64,000 nt of DNA, from positions 1-64,000 of IMG/VR virus record IMGVR_UViG_3300042894_003945, one strand, 5' to 3'. The DNA is from a virus. The notes below the pieces were generated by a model that saw nothing but the letters and a program-made list of their open reading frames with translations, was not told the origin of the DNA and made no database searches. Numbering within the stretch: the first letter of the stretch is position 1; the number at the start of each line of letters is the position of its first letter. Positions 58,780 to 64,000 of this stretch are shown here, one piece after another. Position numbers and translations under genes: made by a program.

Positions 58780-60867
58780 TTAATTCGTTTCTAATGCTAA
58801 ATTTATCGGCGTTATTTGAGCTGTAACTGATTTATAAAATGTCCTACCTTCTATAGTTCCTGTTGCTTGCCTAATTACAAAATCATTACCAGCAAAAAAA
58901 TCTCCCGTTTCGTCTCCTGATGTATGAAATACACGTCCACGATTTTCTTCTACTACTCTTAAAGCTACATTTGTTTCTCCAACGCCTCCTTGATTTATAG
59001 GTAGCGCTAAAAAATTCACTCCAGCACCAGCATATGAAAAGTCATGAGATGTTGAAGTAATAAGTGAGCCAAACTCAACTAGTAAGTCAGCCCCCGCTTG
59101 ATTTACAACCACTCTTTGTACTACGTCTATTACCACATCTAGCATCTGTCCCACTTTTTGTTTACCTGCTAATGTTACACCACTAAATATAGTGTCTGGA
59201 TCATTAACAATATACTCTTTAATATATTGATATGATTTAATAAAATCTCCTGCTAGTGACCCACTACTATTAGATATTAAAGGAAATACGGTTATAGCTC
59301 CTTCAATAAAGTTTGATCCAGTTACTATAGGTAAAGTATATAAACTGCCTGATGATACGTCTTGTCCTTTAAATAATCCTGATGCAAATTGAGAGGTTCT
59401 GGCACAAGTGGGTACTAACAAGTCATCAGAAATTGCATCTATTAGTAACCCACTATCTTTAATTGTTGACGCATAATTTGCACCACTTCCACTTATATAT
59501 GTTGTGTTATAACTACCTGATAAAGCTAATTTGTTTATCATATAGTTTTGTATACTTGTCTTTTGTGATCTTATTATTAATGATCCACTTACATCTATAG
59601 AAGAGCTAATTGCAGATATATTAGGTTTTACTAACATTCTCACCCCTTTTGATCTTAAACCATAATCACCAAACGTAGTATTAGAGTTTAATAAAGACGC
59701 CTGACCTCCTTCAATACAATACACTCCCACTCTACTAAAGTTAGTAAAGAAAGATACTAATTGAGCGTATCCCCTGCCTCTTACACAAATACCTATTCCA
59801 TTAAATGCTACCTGAGTATATGCATCTACAATCATTGATTTAAGGGGGGAGTATCCGTCTAATACAGAATCGTCTACAATCATACCACCAGGACCGTTGC
59901 CAACTAATGGGTTTGGAGGATTAGATCCTGAATCTAAAGGCGCATAAAATTTATCTGCCGGTGTGTAAATTGCAGAACAATTTTGAATATATGGAGAAGT
60001 TATAATACTTGCACTTGGAGCAAAAGCAAAAAAGAAACCATTTCTTGGATCCTCTAAATTATCAATAGTTGAACCCTCTAATCTTAATCCATAACAATAT
60101 GTACCATTGTTCATTAAAAATAAATTAGACCCACTTGTTGCTGAAGTTGGTCTAACAACAACGCTTCTTAAATCATCTCCTATAATAGATGTGCTTGAGG
60201 GAACAATAATAGGGGCTTCTTCTACATAATACCCAGTTTTTACATGAATACTTTGTCTATAAAGTGGGAATCCGGAATTAGCAGCTAATGAAGCCGATGC
60301 TGCGGTAATTGCAGCTTTGATAGTTCTAAATGGAGTAGACAGAGTTTTACCGTCATTTGTATCTAAGCCATCTTCTGCTACGTAATATACTTTTTCAATA
60401 ACACCAACATTTGCTAGCTTGCTACCATCCCCAGTAAATCCAGCTGATGCTGTTATAGAAGTAGCTATTAGGCTTTCTCTAACAACAAAGGTATCAGCAG
60501 AAGATGCTGTTTCAGCTAAGGTTGCATTTTGTGCCTGTACTACATTGTTAATATTGTAGTTTTCTGTATCTCCGTCCCCTTTAATTAATTGAATAGTGTC
60601 TGGAAATACCTGTATAGCTGTTACAAATGCGTTAGGGGTGTTAGATGCGGTTAGTGCATTTATTGCCCAACTAGCAGTTCCAAACAATGATCCTGTTATA
60701 TCAGTGCTGTACCCTATTTCTACTACCTGATCTCCGGAACTAGATGTAGTTCTCATGAATAACTTACCATCGTAAGTATTCATTGCGATTTCACCAAAGT
60801 CTAGTTGTGCTACAGTAGGTTTCGCACCAGGAATAGCACTCCTGCGAAGTTTTAATTTTTGGGCCAT
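58780..60867 (-). CDS. Tail fibre with Mtd_N-like head and right-handed beta-helix
   Basis: 695 residues. The start LKLRRSAIPGAKPTVAQLDF and GEIAMNTYDGKLFMR follows the R-R-x-x-x-x-A-x-x-P-x-x-x-x-L-x-x-G-E-x-x-x-x pattern of phage fibre head domains (Mtd_N-like), which bind the baseplate. YYVAEDGLDTNDGKTLSTPF marks the onset of a pectate-lyase-like right-handed beta-helix (about 165-430), with IIVPSSTSIIGDD and RLEGSTIDN coils. The C-terminus is a mixed domain. A polysaccharide-binding or -cleaving role is plausible, but no clear catalytic residues are seen. It is the first gene of the fibre operon. Confidence 0.7.
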   Translation of the reverse strand: MAQKLKLRRSAIPGAKPTVAQLDFGEIAMNTYDGKLFMRTTSSSGDQVVEIGYSTDITGSLFGTASWAINALTASNTPNAFVTAIQVFPDTIQLIKGDGDTENYNINNVVQAQNATLAETASSADTFVVRESLIATSITASAGFTGDGSKLANVGVIEKVYYVAEDGLDTNDGKTLSTPFRTIKAAITAASASLAANSGFPLYRQSIHVKTGYYVEEAPIIVPSSTSIIGDDLRSVVVRPTSATSGSNLFLMNNGTYCYGLRLEGSTIDNLEDPRNGFFFAFAPSASIITSPYIQNCSAIYTPADKFYAPLDSGSNPPNPLVGNGPGGMIVDDSVLDGYSPLKSMIVDAYTQVAFNGIGICVRGRGYAQLVSFFTNFSRVGVYCIEGGQASLLNSNTTFGDYGLRSKGVRMLVKPNISAISSSIDVSGSLIIRSQKTSIQNYMINKLALSGSYNTTYISGSGANYASTIKDSGLLIDAISDDLLVPTCARTSQFASGLFKGQDVSSGSLYTLPIVTGSNFIEGAITVFPLISNSSGSLAGDFIKSYQYIKEYIVNDPDTIFSGVTLAGKQKVGQMLDVVIDVVQRVVVNQAGADLLVEFGSLITSTSHDFSYAGAGVNFLALPINQGGVGETNVALRVVEENRGRVFHTSGDETGDFFAGNDFVIRQATGTIEGRTFYKSVTAQITPINLALETN

Positions 60868-60897
60868 ATGTATGGAACGGTTCTAGTATATACTAAA

Positions 60898-60909
60898 CAG
60901 CTTTCGCTG
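60898..60909 (-). promoter_or_regulatory. Leader hairpin with GAAA tetraloop
   Basis: The minus strand reads CAGC-GAAA-GCTG, a four-pair stem with a GNRA loop, between the late element and the fibre ATG at 60867. A perfect TAGTATATACTA palindrome lies nine to twenty bases further on. Together they may stabilise the 5' end of the long fibre mRNA. Confidence 0.45.
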
Positions 60910-60922
60910 ACCTATATAGGCG

Positions 60923-60933
60923 TATATAAATAT
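60923..60933 (-). promoter_or_regulatory. Putative late promoter element at the head of the fibre operon
   Basis: The minus strand reads ATATTTATATA preceded by G, 56 bases before the ATG at 60867. It is the only such site between 45.0 and 64.0 kb, so one transcript may cover the beta-helix fibre, giant fibre and all six LamG genes. Confidence 0.6.
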
Positions 60934-60952
60934 CAAAGGTTCCTTACATATT

Positions 60953-63034
60953 TTACAGAAAATCAGATATTTTATCTATAACTTTTGAGGATGTTATAGT
61001 CTTAGTACACTCAAAATGTCTAGGAGTGTCTTTGTGTCTGGGACACCAGTTCCAATCTCCAGCATCTAATTGATCTGTATTGAAACACCCTTGACAGATG
61101 TTTGGTTCTGGGGATATTCTTATGCAATCTTCAAACTCTGTTTTAGGGTCTGTAAATCCAGAAATTAAACAAGTTTTAGTTCCCACAGCCCAAGATAGCC
61201 AGCTCAAACCGCTACTTATTCCTATAAACATGGCAGATCTTTGTAGTGTGTGTATAACAGTTTCAATATTGTTATCTAAAAGATACTCTATTCCTTTTGG
61301 ATGTTTATTTCCCATATACCCATCCTCCTCTTTGGATAGTAAACAAACTCTATATCCTTTAGATTTCAAATAATCTACCAATTCTTGCCAGCCATTAGGG
61401 TTATTCCAGTATTTTGTTTGTGCTGTCCCGTGTATAGCTATGCTGACTATCTTTTCTTTTTCAACATTTTTATTAAGTTTTATAGAAGGTTTTGCCTCTT
61501 TAAACTCTAAACCCAGTATATCAGAAGCAGTTTTTTGTAGAGATTGGTTTTTAAAATCAAAAGGATTCTTATCAAAGTCAACCTTCCCTTCACTTTTATA
61601 GAACCAGCCAATTGTGTACATAGCATACAAGTCGTGTACGGTATCTCCAGGTTTTACAAATTCTATTTCTGGATAATCTTCTTTAAAAAAGTGGTTCCAA
61701 AAAGTAGAACAGATAACTTTACAGTTATGCTTTTTTCTAAATTCTTCTACGTACTCAAACCAAGATAGAGTATCCCCTAAAGCCTTGGAATCCAGTGCTA
61801 TATAAACTCTTCTGTCTGTTAAATCCATTTTATATTCGTAAGAATTTACCCCATCATCTACAAAGATGTTCCAATCATTATAGTACTTGCTGGAAGTTCT
61901 TATCCAGTGGTTCTTTCTTATTGTGTCTTTATGTACAGTTTGTCCAGTTTTTTGATCTATAAACTGGACAGTATATTCTCTGTCAGGCCCTCCTACTATT
62001 TCAAAAAACGCACCGTCTATAAAATTTATATTGAATTTTGGCGCATTTTCTTTAGAAGGTATAGACAATTTTTCAGTAGAATTGTACCCTGATATTAATT
62101 GATCTTTTAAACTCATATCATATTTCTTTAATAAATCTTTTACTCTATTGGTCCAAGACAAATCAACTGCTTGTAGTCTGGCTTTCTTGGAATAAGAACT
62201 GTACGCTATGGGGTCTAAAACCTTACTAAGAGCTTCTATACCCTCCTCCAAACTCCTGTTAACCTTTATCATTCCAGACAAGTCTGCGTTATCTTCGTAG
62301 GTTCCCACTATAGGCAGTCCTGAAGCTAGGGCCTCTAGCAAAGTTAAATTAGGATGCCCCGCTTCTAGTTTTGAAAAATGTAAGAATACACTATGGGAAT
62401 TGTATAAATCCCTTAACTCTTCTTCGGACAAATTATAAAGTATAGTTGAATTTTTATACTCTATTGGAAATTTTTTAAAGTATACTTGATTATTTTGCGG
62501 TCCTGCTATCGTTATAGGAAGATCAAAATACTTAGCTAATTCTATAGCATACCCAAAGCCTTTCCTGTCCTCAGATTGATCGTGTATAAATCCATTATTA
62601 GCAACGCACAGAAGTTTATGCGTTTTCCAATCTCTTTTAGGAGTAAAATACTCCGTATTAACCCCATGAGAGAAATATTCCGGTATGTTTCCAAAATAAT
62701 CAACCAAGTATTTTGCGGGGACGAATGCTTTTTTAGCGTTTTTTATCGCAAGCATGTTTTCTTTGAATGCCTGAGAGTCCTTACCATACAGATATGCGTG
62801 GTGGTCATGCATAGTAAAGTAATAAGGAATGCCTCTTTCGTGAGCCATTATAGCCAAATTAGCAACGTGTATATGCACTACGTCATAATCACTTACTTCA
62901 TCTAGGTATTGTATCTTAGAATCATGTCCTAACTCAAGTAAAGCGTTGTGAGTTTCCCATATTATCTTTTCTACGGCTCCCCAACCATTAGGAGGTATAG
63001 GAATAAGCCCAGGAGTGACATTTATTATTTTCAT
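60953..63034 (-). CDS. Fusion of GT-B glycosyltransferase and TibC/Aah-type protein O-glycosyltransferase
   Basis: 693 residues. Residues 1-315 are a GT4-like GT-B enzyme (NVTPGLIPIPPNGWGAVEK start, FSHGVNTEYF, and LEAGHPNLTLLEALASGLP at 223-241). Residues about 335-400 are a beta-domain. Residues 405-693 match Aah/TibC: LDSKALGDTLSWFEYVEEF, IHGTAQTKYWNNPNGWQELV, ISSGLSWLSWAVG, and a four-cysteine iron-finger with C647, C650, C664 and C676. Aah/TibC enzymes attach heptose to Ser on autotransporters in the cytoplasm. A single chain could start and extend a protein-linked glycan. It overlaps the FkbM gene by four bases and precedes the fibre operon. Confidence 0.85.
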   Translation of the reverse strand: MKIINVTPGLIPIPPNGWGAVEKIIWETHNALLELGHDSKIQYLDEVSDYDVVHIHVANLAIMAHERGIPYYFTMHDHHAYLYGKDSQAFKENMLAIKNAKKAFVPAKYLVDYFGNIPEYFSHGVNTEYFTPKRDWKTHKLLCVANNGFIHDQSEDRKGFGYAIELAKYFDLPITIAGPQNNQVYFKKFPIEYKNSTILYNLSEEELRDLYNSHSVFLHFSKLEAGHPNLTLLEALASGLPIVGTYEDNADLSGMIKVNRSLEEGIEALSKVLDPIAYSSYSKKARLQAVDLSWTNRVKDLLKKYDMSLKDQLISGYNSTEKLSIPSKENAPKFNINFIDGAFFEIVGGPDREYTVQFIDQKTGQTVHKDTIRKNHWIRTSSKYYNDWNIFVDDGVNSYEYKMDLTDRRVYIALDSKALGDTLSWFEYVEEFRKKHNCKVICSTFWNHFFKEDYPEIEFVKPGDTVHDLYAMYTIGWFYKSEGKVDFDKNPFDFKNQSLQKTASDILGLEFKEAKPSIKLNKNVEKEKIVSIAIHGTAQTKYWNNPNGWQELVDYLKSKGYRVCLLSKEEDGYMGNKHPKGIEYLLDNNIETVIHTLQRSAMFIGISSGLSWLSWAVGTKTCLISGFTDPKTEFEDCIRISPEPNICQGCFNTDQLDAGDWNWCPRHKDTPRHFECTKTITSSKVIDKISDFL

Positions 63035-63960
63035 GGTCTTTTAGCGTATATGAACCCAGAATTACTATTTTCATCAGAGTCTCTATACTCTGCAATGTAT
63101 CCTTCCTTTTCTAATTTATGGAACAGAGGTTTAGGATCTCCATGAAACTCTAGAAAAATTTGATTTATTTTTTTATAATAGTAGCTAGACAACGCATTTA
63201 AAACTTCATACTCTGCACCTTCTATATCTAACTTTAAAAGATTTATGTTATTTTCTAACATGAAAAAAGTAGACAATGAAAAAGACTCTATGAATATGGT
63301 ATGGGTCTCTGTCTGTTTATTATACTTATTTATTGTGCTAGAGACTGAACTCCCCAGTGAAAGATCAAAAAGGACAATATCTGTTCTATCGGATAAGGCT
63401 TTATTTAGACATATAACATTTGGATCATCTATAAAATTTTTTTCTAAACAATCAAAAGCTGACGGGTCTGGTTCTACACTGTATATTCTTTTTGCGCCTT
63501 TAGTTTTTGCAAAAGCGGTAAAAAATCCAACATTAGCTCCTGCATCTAAAATAACTCCTGAGAAATCTATTCCTCTACAAAGATCGGAATAAAAAAAATC
63601 TACATATGACGGACCCACCATATCATTATTAGGTGTTATAAATGGAAGTTTTATAGGGGCCGATGTTTTATTTAAATAAAAACTTGTAGACTGCAATAAT
63701 CTTTTATTGGACCCATATACTTTAAAATTGAACCCAGGATACGCTGGATTATTTAAAATTACCTTCATTAACTTTTCTTCTAAAGGAACTAACCAACCTG
63801 AAAAATCTGAGTTAATTTCTATATCTTCCCATAAAAAATAAACACAACCAACATGAACATCAGAAACTGTTATACTTGCCTTAAAAGTATTTTTTGTTTT
63901 TGATTTAAAAGTAAACTGAGCTGTCTTTTTATCAAAAGATATGTCTAATATACTATCCAT
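63031..63960 (-). CDS. FkbM-family methyltransferase with N-terminal beta domain
   Basis: 309 residues. The C-terminal half is FkbM: DAGANVGFF at 139-147, VEPD at 162-165 and KLDIEGAE at 243-250. The first about 120 residues are a beta-rich domain (FKASITVSDVHVGCVYFLW, then VPLEEKLMKVILNNPAYPGF) not present in the two FkbM proteins at 4-7 kb; it may bind the glycan or protein acceptor. It is coupled by ATGA to the TibC fusion gene, so O-methylation of the sugar that enzyme adds is the natural guess. Confidence 0.85.
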   Translation of the reverse strand: MDSILDISFDKKTAQFTFKSKTKNTFKASITVSDVHVGCVYFLWEDIEINSDFSGWLVPLEEKLMKVILNNPAYPGFNFKVYGSNKRLLQSTSFYLNKTSAPIKLPFITPNNDMVGPSYVDFFYSDLCRGIDFSGVILDAGANVGFFTAFAKTKGAKRIYSVEPDPSAFDCLEKNFIDDPNVICLNKALSDRTDIVLFDLSLGSSVSSTINKYNKQTETHTIFIESFSLSTFFMLENNINLLKLDIEGAEYEVLNALSSYYYKKINQIFLEFHGDPKPLFHKLEKEGYIAEYRDSDENSNSGFIYAKRP

Positions 63961-64000
63961 TTTGCTGAATTTTTAGTAAATAATCTACTGCTTCCTCCAT
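63953..64000 (-). CDS. C-terminal end of an upstream gene (partial)
   Basis: An open frame enters from beyond the window and ends with TAG at 63953-63955, with the last residues MEEAVDYLLKIQQNG. It overlaps the FkbM start by eight bases, as do other pairs in this cluster. The helical, charged tail is typical of glycosyltransferase C-termini, but too little is visible to name it. Confidence 0.5.
   Translation of the reverse strand: MEEAVDYLLKIQQNG

Noticed and set aside
33684-60933. T4-type late box TATAAATA read on the plus strand at many sites
   Set aside because: No plus-strand gene follows any of them. The element always has the same orientation relative to minus-strand genes, so it was scored as ATATTTAT(A/T)A on the minus strand.
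1-64000. tRNA genes, rRNA genes, insertion sequences and integrase/att sites
   Set aside because: None could be supported: no cloverleaf-like sequence was noticed, and there is no transposase, integrase or flanking repeat.

Overview
The window is a contiguous piece of a large tailed-phage genome with a contractile tail (myovirus). All supported genes lie on the minus strand, are packed tightly (many ATGA or TAATG junctions) and leave no gap above about 110 bases. A T4-type tail tube and sheath, baseplate proteins, a tape measure and a UvsX/gp32/DnaB/5'-exonuclease set identify the virus type. The host is most likely in the Bacteroidota: three intergenic sites match the TTTG-N19/20-TAnnTTTG promoter of that phylum, most starts have A-rich leaders without Shine-Dalgarno sequences, and a DUF5522-type protein typical of that phylum is present. 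No capsid, portal or terminase genes are in the window.

In the direction of transcription (high to low coordinates): (1) 64000-60953 holds an FkbM methyltransferase and a fusion of a GT-B glycosyltransferase with a TibC/Aah-type protein O-glycosyltransferase. (2) 60867-40286 is the adhesion module: a beta-helix fibre, a 2786-residue fibre with four collagen-like Gly-X-Y blocks, six tandem LamG-type lectin-like proteins, and a second collagen-like fibre of 1050 residues. (3) 39902-25686 holds small proteins, tail sheath, tail tube, an HExxH protein, tail-assembly chaperones with a likely programmed frameshift, the tape measure and baseplate proteins. (4) 25660-19476 is replication and recombination: a degenerate second PolA, gp32-like SSB, UvsX/RecA, 5'-3' exonuclease and DnaB-type helicase. 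(5) 19364-10738 is nucleotide metabolism and chaperones: class II ribonucleotide reductase, dUTPase, the main DNA polymerase I, GroES, GroEL and a RecB/Cas4-like nuclease. (6) 10458-1 is a second sugar cluster of seven glycosyltransferases (plus the start of a GT17 gene) and four methyltransferases, together with a secreted nuclease.

Regulation appears split. The replication region uses host-type promoters. The structural genes are preceded by a recurring ATATTTAT(A/T)A element, probably the phage late promoter, often next to or inside a terminator hairpin. The sheath gene has a 15-bp perfect inverted repeat that would hide its start codon in read-through transcripts but not in transcripts begun at its late promoter.

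The most interesting possibility is a self-glycosylation system. Ser/Thr/Gly-rich, almost proline-free collagen-like fibres lie beside a TibC-type protein O-glycosyltransferase fused to a second glycosyltransferase, and the window carries about nine glycosyltransferases and five methyltransferases that could extend and cap a fibre glycan. This is inference from gene content and needs glycoproteomic testing.
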